Part shown: piece after piece, positions 16,060 to 24,952 of the stretch
Layout of the letters: every line of letters begins with the position of its first letter
Position numbering within the stretch: position 1 is the stretch's first letter
DNA from: Mastigamoeba balamuthi
Lineage: Eukaryota > Evosea > Mastigamoebida > Mastigamoebidae
Direction: 5' to 3'
Length of the DNA stretch: 24,952 bases
Assembly (NCBI GenBank): GCA_902651635.1
Contig: CACRSC010000044.1
Span: 1 to 24,952 of the forward strand
The notes under the pieces: generated by a model
Seen by the model: the letters and a program-made list of their open reading frames with translations, nothing else
What the model was told of the DNA's origin: nothing
The model's database searches: none
Translations under genes and position numbers: made by a program

Positions 16060-19000
16060 ATGGTGAACACCGCCCGCAGTTCACTTTCTCCCCTGTCCCA
16101 CGCCCTCCCGCGCCCCCTCGGCGGACGCGCGCCCTCAGCCCTGACCCGCCCACCCCTCCTCGGCGCCTGCGCAGGCGGTGAACAAAGTGGGGGTCGACGA
16201 CATGGTCATGCTCTCGAAGCTGTCCAACGACACGATCGTCGAGAACCTCAAGAAGCGCTACGGCTCCGAGGCCATCTACGTCCGTGCTCCCTCCCTCTCT
16301 CTCGCCTCCCTCGCCTCCCCTCTTTCTCTCTCGATCTGCGTGTGTGTGCGGTATCTGAAAAAAAGTGGGGTGGAATGCGTGCGGGTCGCTCTCTCTCCGC
16401 AGACGTACATCGGGCACGTGCTCGTGTCGCTGAACCCGTACAAGATGATCAAGGCGCTCTACTCGGACCGCACGCTCAAGGACTACCGCGGGAAGTACCC
16501 CTACGAGCTCCCGCCGCACGGTGCGGCCCCCACGGCCTTCTTCGTCTTTCCTGCCCCTCAACGGGCGGCTCAACCGCTTTTTTGAAACGAAATTTAAATT
16601 GTGAACAACGGCTCACTGTTTTCTGCCGCTTTTCCTCCCGCGCCCAGTGTTCGCGCTCGCGGACGACATGTACAGGCACATGCTCTCCGAGTGCGCCAAC
16701 CACTGCGTGATCATCTCGGGTGAGTCGGGCGCCGGCAAGACCGAGGCGAGCAAAATGATCATGCAGTGCGATAACGTCACCAGTGTGGAATTCCGCAGCG
16801 TTACTCACCCTGGGAACCGACAGCTACATCGCCGTGGTGAGCGGCCACAACGAGGACGTGGCGAGGGTCAAGGACATCATCCTCGAGTCCAACCCTCTGC
16901 TCGAGGCCTTCGGCAACGCCAAGACCGTCCGCAACAACAACTCGTCCCGATTCGTACATTCACCGCTCCCGGAATCCCACCATCCCTGCGTTGAATCTCA
17001 CTGAAACCCGAACAGGGCAAGTACATGGAGATCCAGTTCAACCGAGGCGGAGATCCCATGGGAGGCCGCGTGACGAACTGTTCGCTTCTTGGCCCAGGCA
17101 TACCCCCAAGTGCTAACGCGATCCCGCAGACCTGCTTGAGAAGTCGCGGATCGTGTACCAGGCGCCCGGCGAGCGCAACTTCCACTCATGTGCATACCAC
17201 ATATCCGCTCCTGGTTGAATCTTCCCCCATCCCCCCCTCAACGACTGCCTGCGCTGTGCCACGATGCAGTCTACGTGCTGCTGGCCGGGGCAGACTCGGG
17301 CATGAGGAACACCCTGCGGCTGCGGGGCCCCGAGGAGTACCACTACACGAACCAGGGCGACTCGGTGCACGTGGACGGCGTCGACGACGCCAACAACTTC
17401 CAGGAGGTCGTGCACGCGATGGACGTCATCGGCATCACCAAGCAGGAGCAGATGTCCATCTGGCAGATGGTCGCCGCCATCCTCTGGCTCGGCAACATCA
17501 CCTTCACGGCCAACGCTAAGGACGAGGCCCAGATCGCCGACCGCGCCGGTGAGACGCCATACCCTCCCGCTCATTCTCGGAAATTTCTCCGTAATTCCCT
17601 GCTGCACACGTCACCTCACCGTGGGAAATACCTCTTCCCCCCATCTCTTCCCACCCACCGCCTCTCCTGCTGCCTCTTCTAGTCGAAGGTTCGGACACGC
17701 TCTCTCTCTGCCTCGCGGATCTCTGCCGCTGGGGATTTGGGGAGTGGTGAGACGGGGGCCCCTGACACCCGCCCCCCCCAGTGCTGGAGACGTTTGCGCA
17801 CCTGCTGGGCGTGGACGCGCGGACGGCGGGCGAGGTGCTGACGCACAGGACCATCTCGACGGGCACCGCCGGGCGCAGCGCGCGCGTGTCGACCTACTCG
17901 TCGCCGCTGGACGTGCCCAACGCCGAGTACGCGCGCGACGCGATGGCCAAGGCGCTGTACTCGCGGCTGTTCGACTGGATCGTCGCGCGCGTCAACCACG
18001 CGCTGGGGTGGCACCAGACGGACAAGGGGTTCGTGGTGCTCAGTATCTTGGATATCTACGGGTTCGAGATCTTCGGCAAGAACACGTTTGAGCAGCTCTG
18101 CATCAACTACGTCAACGAGAAGCTGCAGCAGATCTTCATCGAGCTGACGCTCAAGTCGGAGCAAGAGGAGTACAAGGCCGAGGGCATCCCCTGGGAGGAC
18201 GTTGAGTACTTCAACAACAAGGTCTGCTGCGACCTCATCGAGAACAACCAGCGCCCCGCAGGTTCGTTTTCTCCTTTTTCTCATTTGGTTCTGGCAATAT
18301 CTTCGGAAGGAAATCCCCGTTCAACGAGCAACTCCTGCCTGTGCTGTCTTGTCTCACCCTCGGACTTCAAGTGCCACCTCCTGCACGCAATTGCAGTGCA
18401 CTCGATTGCGATTGGAAGGAAGATCCTATCCAGGAATCATAAATATCTGTTTTTGCGGAACTGCGCGTGGCCTCCGGGAGATTGACTCGCTGCTGATGGC
18501 AGGGCTGCTGAGGATCCTGGACGACGTGTGCACGATGCCCAAGGGGACGGACGAGAAGTTCCTGCAGCAGTCGATGGAGACGTACGCGACGCACGAGCAC
18601 TTTATCGGGTACCCGCAGCTCTCGCAGTTCATCATCAAGCACTACGCCGGCGACGTGACCTACTGCATCGACGGCTTCTGCGACAAGAACCGCGACACGC
18701 TGTTCTACGACCACATGGACCTCTGCTGCGCCTCGTCGAACCCCATCGTCGCGGACCTCTTCCCCGAGGCCCGCGCGAGCGACCGCGACAAGAAGCGCCC
18801 GTCGACGGCGGGCTTCAAGATCAAGAACTCGATCGCGGACCTCGTCGCCGAGCTGAACAAGTGCAAGATGCACTACATCCGCTGCGTCAAGCCCAACGAC
18901 TCCAAGAGCCCGATGACGTTCGACAACGCGCTGGTGCTGCACCAGGTCAAGTACCTCGGGCTGCTCGAGAACACGCGCATCCGCCGCGCGGGCTTCGCGT

Positions 19001-20597
19001 TCCGCGACACGTTCGACAAGTTCTTCTACCGCTTCCGCGTGTGCTGCAAGGAGACGTTCCCCAACTGGTCGGGCGACGCGGTGACGGGCTCCGAGTTCAT
19101 CGTCAAGAGCGTGCTGACGGGCGCCGACGAGAAGACGCCGTTCGCTCGCGGCCACACGAAGATCTTCGTGCGCAAGCCCGAGACGCTCTTCGCCCTCGAG
19201 GAGCTGCGCGAGCGCAGGCTGCAGACGTACGCGTACAGGCTGCAGCGGTACTTCCTGCTGTCGTCGATGCAGAGCTACTACGACGGGCTCAAGAAGGACG
19301 TCAACGACAGGTTCGTCGGCAAGAAGGAGCGCCGCAGGGCCTCGATCGAGGTCACCTTCCGCGGCGACTACGCCAACTACCGCGACAACATGCCGCTCAA
19401 GGCCGTCGTCTCGTCGTCGGACAAGTTCCTCTTCGCGCACGCGGCCAGCGACTACGACAAGAGCCTCAAGATGAAGCGCGTCGTCGCCATCATCACCGAC
19501 AAGGCCCTCTACCTCGTCTCGATCGAGAAGAACACCGACAAGGCCCAGAAGAAGGCCAAGGTGCCCTCTTCCTGCCCCCCACCCTCGCACCGAATGACAC
19601 TGAGCCCGTCGACTGACAAACACACCCGCGGCAGCCGTTCGTGTACGCGCTGAAGCGCAGGATCGAGCTGGGGTCGATCACGGGCATCGCGGTCAGCCCC
19701 CTCAAGGACAACTTTGTCGCGCTGCGCTGCGCGCCGCCGGGCCCCGACGCGCTCGTGGCCATGCGGCGCAAGACCGAGTTCATCTCGGTGCTGATGCGCT
19801 ACGGCAACAACCCCAGCGTCAGCGTCGAGCCCGCGATCCGCGTGTCGCTGGCGCCCAAGAAGTCGGTCGAGATCAAGTTCGACAAGAACCCCGCGGGCAG
19901 GGACGGCATCCTCAAGAGCAAGAAGGTCATCGTCGAGGAGGGCCTGCCCTCCTCGTCGCAGCCCACCATCCACGCCGTCGTCGCGCCCTCCAAGCCCTAC
20001 CAGCGCGTCGTGCGCCGCGACTACGAGCTCGTCGCCGACGCCTTCGACGGCGGCTCTGCTCCCTCGCACATGAGCTCGCGCCCCGCGCCGCCCGCGCGCT
20101 CTGGCCCGGCGCCCGCTGCTGGCGCCCCGCGCCCTGCGCCCCCGCGCGCGGCGCACCCCCCGGCGTCGACGTCGACGTCGGCTGCCCCGCTGTGGGACAA
20201 CGACGCGGGGTCCGGGCCCGCGGCGCACGCAGGGCACCCGTCGGGCGCCGGGAGGGCTCTGCCGTCGCCCAGGAGCCCCACGGGAGGCGCCGGTGGCCCC
20301 ACGTCGCCGAGGACGCTGCCGCACCCTGCGCCCGGCGGCAGGGGAGCGCCCGGGGCCGTGGGGAGGGCGGTGCCCGCGGCTCCTGGGAGGGGAGCGCCTG
20401 CGTCGAGGGCGCTGCCCAGGCCGGCCAAGCAGCACGCCAAGGCCATGTACGACTTCGAGGCCACCCGCGCGGACGAGCTGTCGCTGCGCGAGGGCGACGA
20501 GGTGACGATCAACACGCGCAAGGGCGAGTGGTACGAAGGCGAGTGCGGTGGCCGGCGCGGGCTGTTCCCCGTCTCGTACGTCGAGATCCTGTCGTAA
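16060..20597 (+). CDS. Long-tailed class I myosin heavy chain (MyoB/D or Acanthamoeba myosin I type)
   Basis: Eleven exons: 16060-16062, 16175-16279, 16403-16520, 16648-16765, 16824-16953, 17016-17079, 17130-17189, 17270-17548, 17782-18261, 18503-19560 and 19635-20597. They sum to 3378 nt, 1125 residues, in frame at every junction. The actin-activated ATPase motor is residues 1 to about 690: [12 protein letters not shown] at the N-terminus, P-loop GESGAGKT (100-107), switch I NNNSSRF (152-158), switch II DIYGFE (383-388). Ser329, 16 residues before DAMAK, is the TEDS-rule site phosphorylated by PAK-type kinases in amoeboid myosin I. One IQ-like neck (about 675-715) is followed by a basic TH1 membrane-binding domain (about 730-935), a Pro/Ala/Gly-rich TH2 actin-binding segment and a C-terminal SH3 domain (about 1070-1125, [15 protein letters not shown]). 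It links membranes to actin in endocytosis and pseudopod formation. Oddities: a first coding exon of only ATG, and His rather than the usual Gln at residue 115 across a splice junction. Confidence 0.95.
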
Positions 20598-21686
20598 GAT
20601 GCGGTGGGGATCGTCCCCTCCTGCCTCTGCCTGCCCTGCTGCCTGTACACGCAAGCGCACCCCCCACAGCTCGGCACGCGTGCCCGCTCCTGTGAGGTCT
20701 GGAGTGCGTGCGCGTGCGGGGGCAGGCGGGCAGGAGCTCGCGTGCCAGGCTCTGTTTTGCAGTATGAAATACCCCTCCCCTTCCCTCTCCCCTATGCAAT
20801 CAGCTCTCCGCAGGCCCTCCATCTCGCACCGACCACGCCACTCCTGCAACCCCGGTCCACCACCCACGCACACACTCGGCCATCTCACATTCGAAATACA
20901 CAAATTTGAATTGTCTGCACACTTCGCGTGTCTATGCCCCTTCTCTCGGTCCACGGTGGCTCCGTGCCACGGTCACCACCTCAGCCTCAGCAGCAACGTG
21001 TGGGCCACCGTGGCTCCGGTGGGTGCCGTCCTGGCTGGGATTGTGCCCACCACTCGCATGTCGCATTTTGCCCCCGCGGTGCTATTCGCCCCCGCCCAGC
21101 GTGGGAATTGTGGGAAAGTGCATTGCACCAGTGCATTCGCGGCTCCGCGCGAGTGTCCCTCACAGCGGACGACCAGGGCCCGCCCACTCGGCTCAGGCCC
21201 AGACCCATCGCACGTGTCGCACACGCGCGGCGCGGGGAACCGGCGCGGAGGGGAGAGAGCCGTCTGGGAAGGAGTGTGGGAAACCTGCGGACGGGGAGCT
21301 CCCCCGGAATACCCCAAGGTCCGCATTCCGTGCACCGCCAGAAGGGGCTCCCACACGGAATAACCACCGCACCGCCCCCACCGCCACACCATTTGCACGA
21401 ATGCGGTAACGATTTCCCCGGGGAGCCCGAGCCGGAGGAGTGTTGGGAAGAGATAGAGCTGGAGAAGCGCATGCTATGCACGCGAAATACCTTAATAACC
21501 GCCTTCCCGGCTCCTTCTGTGGTGACGTGCGCGGTCCTTTTTCCGGCTCACGTGTGGGAGCGGCCGATTCATGGCAGCCAGCCCCAAATCAAGTACTCAT
21601 TTTATAAATAAAAGTTCATTCAACATTACACTTCAGTTTCTGACCTACTTCTCTATCTCTCCCCCAATCCCCGCGAACATTCCGAG
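20598..21686. other. Intergenic region, no protein gene seen
   Basis: 1.09 kb after the myosin stop. It contains two hairpins sharing the loop TGGCT: CACGG/CCGTG at 20952-20966 and CCACCG/CGGTGG at 21005-21022. It also has several GTGGGAA words, a CACGTG at 21549-21554 and a TATA-like element near 21603. Open frames on both strands look like random GC-rich translation. Confidence 0.45.
21603..21614 (+). promoter_or_regulatory. TATA-like element
   Basis: TATAAATAAAAG lies 73 bp before ATG 21687 in otherwise GC-rich surroundings and is the best TATA-box candidate of the window. It also contains AATAAA, so a polyadenylation role for upstream transcripts is possible. Confidence 0.4.
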
Positions 21687-22143
21687 ATGACCGACACCTT
21701 CGCAGCGCACCCGCGCACGCTGGCCACGCGCCTGGAGCTCGACGAGCTCGACCTGAACTCGCCGCGCATCGCCAGCATCGCGCTGCCCGCGTTCCTCGAG
21801 GCCCCGGGGGCGACCACCCCGGACCATTCAATTGCGCAGCTGCACCAGCGCACGTCGCACTCGGAGCAGCAGCTGCTCTCGAGGGGCCCGACGCCCACGA
21901 CGCCCGACTCGGGCCACCGGGCGTGCTCGCGCAGGCGCATGTCCCCGGGCCGCCAGAGCCTCAGCAGCCAGCTGCCCCCGTCCCTCGAGGCCTCGTTGCG
22001 GCGGGTGCGCCTCTCTCCCCCTCAGGCGGTTCTCTTCGTCGCTTCTGACCGGGTCTCGGCAGGAGGGCGTGCTGTCGGTTGCGGTGCCGAGGCCGAGGTC
22101 GTACTCGGGGAGCCCGCTGGTGTCGCCCAAGGGGCACATATAA
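21687..22143 (+). CDS. Small disordered Ser/Pro-rich protein of unknown function
   Basis: Two exons, 21687-22004 and 22063-22143, with a 58-nt intron (GTGCGC/CGGCAG, phase 0) encode 132 residues. Without splicing the frame runs on to a different, Gly/Ala-rich end; splicing yields a Ser/Pro-rich tail, and the donor matches the preferred GTGCGC of this window. No fold or family is recognised. The N-terminal third has an acidic, leucine-rich helix (LELDELDL). The rest is low complexity with several Ser-Pro or Thr-Pro sites (LNSPRI, RRMSPGRQSL, SYSGSPLVSP) that could be targets of proline-directed kinases. A TATA-like element lies 73 bp upstream. A regulatory or adaptor role is only a guess. Confidence 0.55.
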
Positions 22144-22630
22144 CGGCAGCGAGGGCGGGAGGGAGGCGCTGAGATATAGAGGAGTTATTTTTGCCGGGTG
22201 TAAGTACCGCTTTCCCACACGACCCCATGCTTCCCCGTGTTCAGTAAATAGTCAGGCTAAAAATAGACCCACAATCGCTTTTCTCCGAAAACCCCGGGTG
22301 GTGATAACGGCATAAAAAATCTGCGGAACTGGCCTCCTGAAGCGCGCGACGAGATCATCTCCGGGATATTCGAGCTATCGGAGATACGAAGGAAGATAGT
22401 ATTGTTCATAACCGAGAAATCAGTTGCCTTTGCCATGTCGGCGGGTGCCGGGCCTTCCTCAGCTGCTGGAGGAGTTGCGGGCGCAGCACCTCCGAACCCC
22501 ACCGAGCCCCCGGTCCCAACCACAGCGTCCCCGCAGCCCAAGAAAAGGAACGCACACCCGCGAGCTCGCTCGAGACCGAGACCCGACCAGCGTAATACGA
22601 ACGGACTCAAACACGCCTAAAACACCGCAG
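22144..22630. other. Intergenic or unresolved 5' exon of the ankyrin gene
   Basis: The first part (to about 22400) is AT-richer and contains a strong unused donor-like GTAAGT at 22200. From ATG 22435 a Pro/Ala-rich frame runs to 22620, but I could not splice it in phase to the ankyrin frame using the candidate GTAATA (22592) and CCGCAG (ending 22630). A minus-strand frame also covers 22257-22437. The 5' exon of the ankyrin gene probably lies here but is not resolved. Confidence 0.35.
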
Positions 22631-23420
22631 ACGCACGGCCAAGGACTTCGCGGTCGAGTTTGTGGACGCGTGCACGAGCAACGACGTGGCCAGGGTGTTG
22701 GAGATGCTGGAGCAGCTGGACAACATCGTCGACCGCGACGACGAGCGCGTGGCCTACCCGGGCTGGGAGCACGCGCCCTGCGAGCCCCCCCTCGCCGACA
22801 TCGCGGCCGAGGCCGCGCGCGAGGATGCGCCTGCGCAGGGCGAGACACCGTTTGAGGTGGGGAGCCTCTGGGCCGGGTGGTACATCCGCGACCACGCGGT
22901 GTGGCACGCGGCGGCCTCGGGGAGCGTTGACGTCGTGCAGCTGTTGCTCGAGAGCGGCGCAGACATTGAGGCGCCCGGCTACGACGGGTCCTCGCCGCTC
23001 GACGCCGCCGTCACGGAACACCGCGCGAGCGTCGTAGTGCAACTTATCGACCGTGGGGCGGACACCAAGTCGCTGCCGCGGCTGCGCGAGGACCTGAGGG
23101 AGTGCGGGGCCGTCGCTGCGAGAGGTCAGAGCGCTGAGGTCGCCGAGAAGATGCTGGAGTTCTGCAACGCACGCGGGTGCCTGCCCGAGGCGATGCTGGC
23201 TAGCGTGACCAACGACCGTGTGGGGGCCATCGTTGCACGGTACGGGGAGCCCGTGCCGAAGCTCAAAGAGAGCCGAGTCGCCGAGAGCGTTCACGCGGAG
23301 CGAAGGAGGGCGGCCCTGGCGATGGCCATGGGGCTGCACCCGCGCACCGGCGAGCAGAGCGCGGTCAACACTGTTGACTCGGAGGCCGTCCGCGACATCA
23401 TGCAGATCGCATTCCCCTGA
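22631..23420 (+). CDS. Ankyrin-repeat protein (5' end unresolved)
   Basis: An open frame of about 262 codons following a plausible acceptor (CACCGCAG) and ending at TGA 23418-23420. It begins RTAKDFAVEFVDACTSNDVA, a helical lead-in common before ankyrin repeats. At about 22890-23065 lie two ankyrin units: HAVWHAAASGSVDVVQLLL with SGADIEAPGYDG, then SPLDAAVTEHRASVVVQLI with RGAD. The C-terminal third is helical (AEVAEKMLEFCNARGC, AERRRAALAMAMG). Ankyrin repeats bind partner proteins; the partner is unknown. The first in-frame ATG (22704) would remove the lead-in helix, so an upstream exon is likely, but no phase-compatible donor is certain; a frameshift near 22592-22630 is the alternative. Third positions are strongly G/C, as in the other genes. 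Confidence 0.65.
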
Positions 23421-24207
23421 CCAGCTCCGTATGTGAACGCCGAATGGCAGCCACAATGCCACTGAGCCCATTATGACTCGTCGGTCCAGAAGTCCTGGAG
23501 TATCAACAGCTCAGAAGGGCCTATAGTCTTGATCGTCGGCCAAATCACGTATGGGGCGCTGCACTCGAGGTTCCTTCGGCTATTGCTCTGAGTTCTGAAC
23601 TTTTTTTTGTGTAAACGAGAGCATTTCTATGCATCGAAAGAACTGGCACAGGGATGTCTTTTTTGCACCACTCAACCAGCTTCAGCAGAGAGAGTCAACG
23701 CAGAGAAATAATATAGTGGTGGGAACTCGGTTGCCATACAGGGTCAGCCGCAGTGCACTCCAGAGGTGCAGTTTACTTTGACTGCTTCTGGCAGCGGAGT
23801 GGGCCAACAAAGCACTCGGATGGCTCTCTCTCCAGTATCTCATAAAGGCCCATTAAATTATTGATGACACAACACAGGGATTGCTCAGTCCATTTTTGTT
23901 GGTTCCAAATTTGGTTGCCTTTGAACAACTGGAGCACGAGGGGGCAGAGAGAGAGAGAGAGAAGAGGTGGAGGAAGAGGAAAGGAACTACTTCCTCTTCC
24001 AACCATCAGCACTCTCCTCTTTGCTCTCCTCTCTCATCCCCTTATGACCGACAACGATGTCCTCTTGCTTGTCTGCCTGGAGAGTGTGCACCCACTTATG
24101 TACTGTACGTTGCAGGGATGTCGAAATGATTACTGTTACAATAATCTGAGTCACAGCATACGTGGCCCTCAGCCCTCAGTCCCTTCCGTCTCTCCCTCCC
24201 AGGACAC
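23421..24207. other. Intergenic region, no gene seen
   Basis: About 790 bp of lower GC. It contains a T8 run at 23601-23608, an AG microsatellite at 23946-23962 and a hairpin at 23972-24000. I recognised no tRNA, snRNA or protein gene. Confidence 0.45.
23946..24000. repeat. (AG)n microsatellite followed by a purine/pyrimidine hairpin
   Basis: (AG)n at 23946-23962 is followed by an inverted repeat, GGAAGAGGAAAG paired with CTTCCTCTTCC (23972-24000). This forms an 11-bp stem with one bulged A and a short loop. Confidence 0.7.
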
Positions 24208-24612
24208 TCAGCACACCGTCGTGGCCCTTGTGGAGGGCGACATTCCTGGGCTTAGCGTGGGGAACGGGGAGAAGGCCCCACCAGTCGTCATCAGCGGGGA
24301 CGACTGCACGCGCTCCCTGTACGAGAGCTCCTGCGCGAGCAGCTGGGCGACCTCTGTGGTATCCCTGGGGCGCGGGCAGCACACGAACTGCGGGGTCAGT
24401 GGTAGGGCGGGCAGGACGGGCTCCCTGCCCTTGTCGGGTCTCTCCACCTCCTTGCACTGTGCCCTCTTATGGCTCCCGGGAGTCGTCTTGGACTGCAGCA
24501 GAATGGGCTCTGAGAGCACCCGCAGAGCTACAGCCCCCGTCCGGGACCTCAGCACAAACTCGATCACCAGCCTGCCCCCGAGGTGGAGACGCGACGAGTT
24601 GCAGAACCTGCT
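24208..24612 (-). CDS. Possible C-terminal exon of an unknown protein
   Basis: A minus-strand open frame of about 135 codons, entered from an upstream stop through possible acceptors (CTCAG or CAGCAG near 24612-24617). The first 60 residues have a balanced, beta-rich composition (LVIEFVLRSRTGAVALRVLS, then EPILLQSK and SHKRAQCKE). The rest is Pro/Ser/Thr-rich with EVAQLLAQELSYRERVQSS. The opposite strand is also open in a register that shares third codon positions, so codon bias does not decide. I prefer minus on amino-acid composition only. No start exon was found; the 31-bp repeats with CACGTG at 24750-24811 would lie upstream of it. Confidence 0.3.
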   Translation of the reverse strand, partial: SRFCNSSRLHLGGRLVIEFVLRSRTGAVALRVLSEPILLQSKTTPGSHKRAQCKEVERPDKGREPVLPALPLTPQFVCCPRPRDTTEVAQLLAQELSYRERVQSSPLMTTGGAFSPFPTLSPGMSPSTRATTVC

Positions 24613-24641
24613 GAGACGAATGAGGCGAGGCTAATTTTAGG

Positions 24642-24686
24642 CGAATGTACGTAGAGACGAATGTAGGGAACTGTACGACGAATGTA
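24642..24686. repeat. Three CGAATGTA octamers
   Basis: The octamer CGAATGTA occurs at 24642-24649, 24658-24665 and 24679-24686, with a related CGAATGA just to the left. All are in the same orientation within 45 bp, in a short interval between two minus-strand coding regions. Confidence 0.75.
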
Positions 24687-24749
24687 AAACAACGAACTGT
24701 TTTGGTCTGACGTGTGTGTGTGAGGTGAATCATCCTGTCAGTGAAATGA

Positions 24750-24811
24750 CAGTGGGGAAGTGGCACGGCCACGTGGCTGGCAGTGGTGAAGTGACACGGC
24801 CACGTGGCCCG
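24750..24811. repeat. 31-bp tandem repeat with paired CACGTG boxes
   Basis: Two adjacent 31-bp units (24750-24780, 24781-24811) differ at a few positions. Each contains CACGTG (24770-24775 and 24801-24806) inside a longer palindrome, GGCCACGTGGCC in the second copy (24798-24809). CACGTG is the classic bHLH/bZIP E-box or G-box. Spacing is 31 bp, about three helical turns. Confidence 0.8.
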
Positions 24812-24859
24812 GGCCACGACATTGCCTTCCTTCACAGAAAGGCAGTACGATCAGTTAGC

Positions 24860-24952
24860 CTACCCCTTCGGGATCCGTGGCTTCCTCAGCTTGTGCGTCT
24901 TCATGTACTCCTGGACGACCGGGCTCCACCTCACGTCCTGGTACTCGTTCCA
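24860..24952 (-). CDS. C-terminal 30 codons of an unidentified protein
   Basis: A minus-strand frame enters at the right edge and ends at TAG 24862-24860. The translation begins WNEYQDVRWSPVVQEYMK and ends with a basic, Pro-containing tail (THKLRKPRIPKG). Nearly every third position is G or C, matching the confident genes here, and the composition looks like real protein. The family is not recognisable from this fragment. Confidence 0.6.
   Translation of the reverse strand, partial: WNEYQDVRWSPVVQEYMKTHKLRKPRIPKG

Noticed and set aside
22257-22437. Open frames on both strands before the ankyrin gene.
   Set aside because: Neither has clear G/C bias at third codon positions, and neither connects in phase to a supported exon.
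23480-23610. A possible pol III or snRNA-type transcript ending in a T8 run (23601-23608).
   Set aside because: No conserved U1, U2, U4, U5, U6, SRP or 7SK motif and no A/B box pair were found upstream of the T-run.
1-24952. CRISPR arrays, insertion sequences, transposase or reverse transcriptase genes.
   Set aside because: No regularly spaced direct repeats and no recognisable mobile-element protein appear on either strand; the tandem repeats present have only two units each.

Overview
This window is eukaryotic nuclear DNA from a compact, GC-rich genome. Most genes are interrupted by GT-AG introns, mostly 40-340 nt long, and each conserved protein becomes continuous only when they are removed. 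The strongest taxonomic clues are a long-tailed class I myosin (motor, IQ, TH1, Pro/Ala/Gly-rich TH2, SH3) of the kind known from Acanthamoeba and Dictyostelium, and a membrane-anchored papain-type protease with cysteine-rich repeats. I infer a free-living amoebozoan. A Mastigamoeba-like or Acanthamoeba-like source is a guess that the sequence alone cannot settle.

Layout. 1-262 (minus) is the 5' end of an acid ceramidase/NAAA-family amidase. A short divergent promoter separates it from a type II membrane glycosyltransferase (507-2460, plus) that carries a carbohydrate-binding-like module. 2866-3939 (plus) holds a short AAR2-like U5 snRNP assembly factor. 4.1-7.4 kb is an AT-richer island with a family of secreted beta-trefoil-like proteins on the minus strand: a decayed fragment, one apparently intact gene and one frameshifted gene. 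8266-11821 (minus) is a 1059-residue transmembrane C1A cysteine protease. 12970-14656 (minus) encodes a protein with a PD-(D/E)XK-like core. It is divergent from a MYND zinc-finger gene (14917-15837, plus). 16060-20597 (plus) is the complete myosin I gene in 11 exons. The rest is accessory: a small disordered protein (21687-22143), an ankyrin-repeat protein (to 23420), a tentative minus-strand exon near 24.4 kb and the last 30 codons of a minus-strand gene at the right edge.

How the genes relate. There are no operons, and each gene stands alone. Several fit phagotrophic life by inference: the secreted and anchored trefoil and protease proteins would act at the surface or in the endolysosome, the glycosyltransferase would work in the Golgi, and myosin I drives membrane-actin dynamics. 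Shared features cut across the genes. The introns favour GTGC/GTGCG donors over GTAAGT, and several promoter-like intervals carry perfect 12-14 bp palindromes.

The most noteworthy items are the PD-(D/E)XK-like protein with an intron-internal inverted repeat, the protease architecture, the CBM-glycosyltransferase fusion, the decaying trefoil family, the unusual splice-donor preference, a perfect 42-bp tandem duplication, and a 31-bp tandem repeat holding twin CACGTG boxes.
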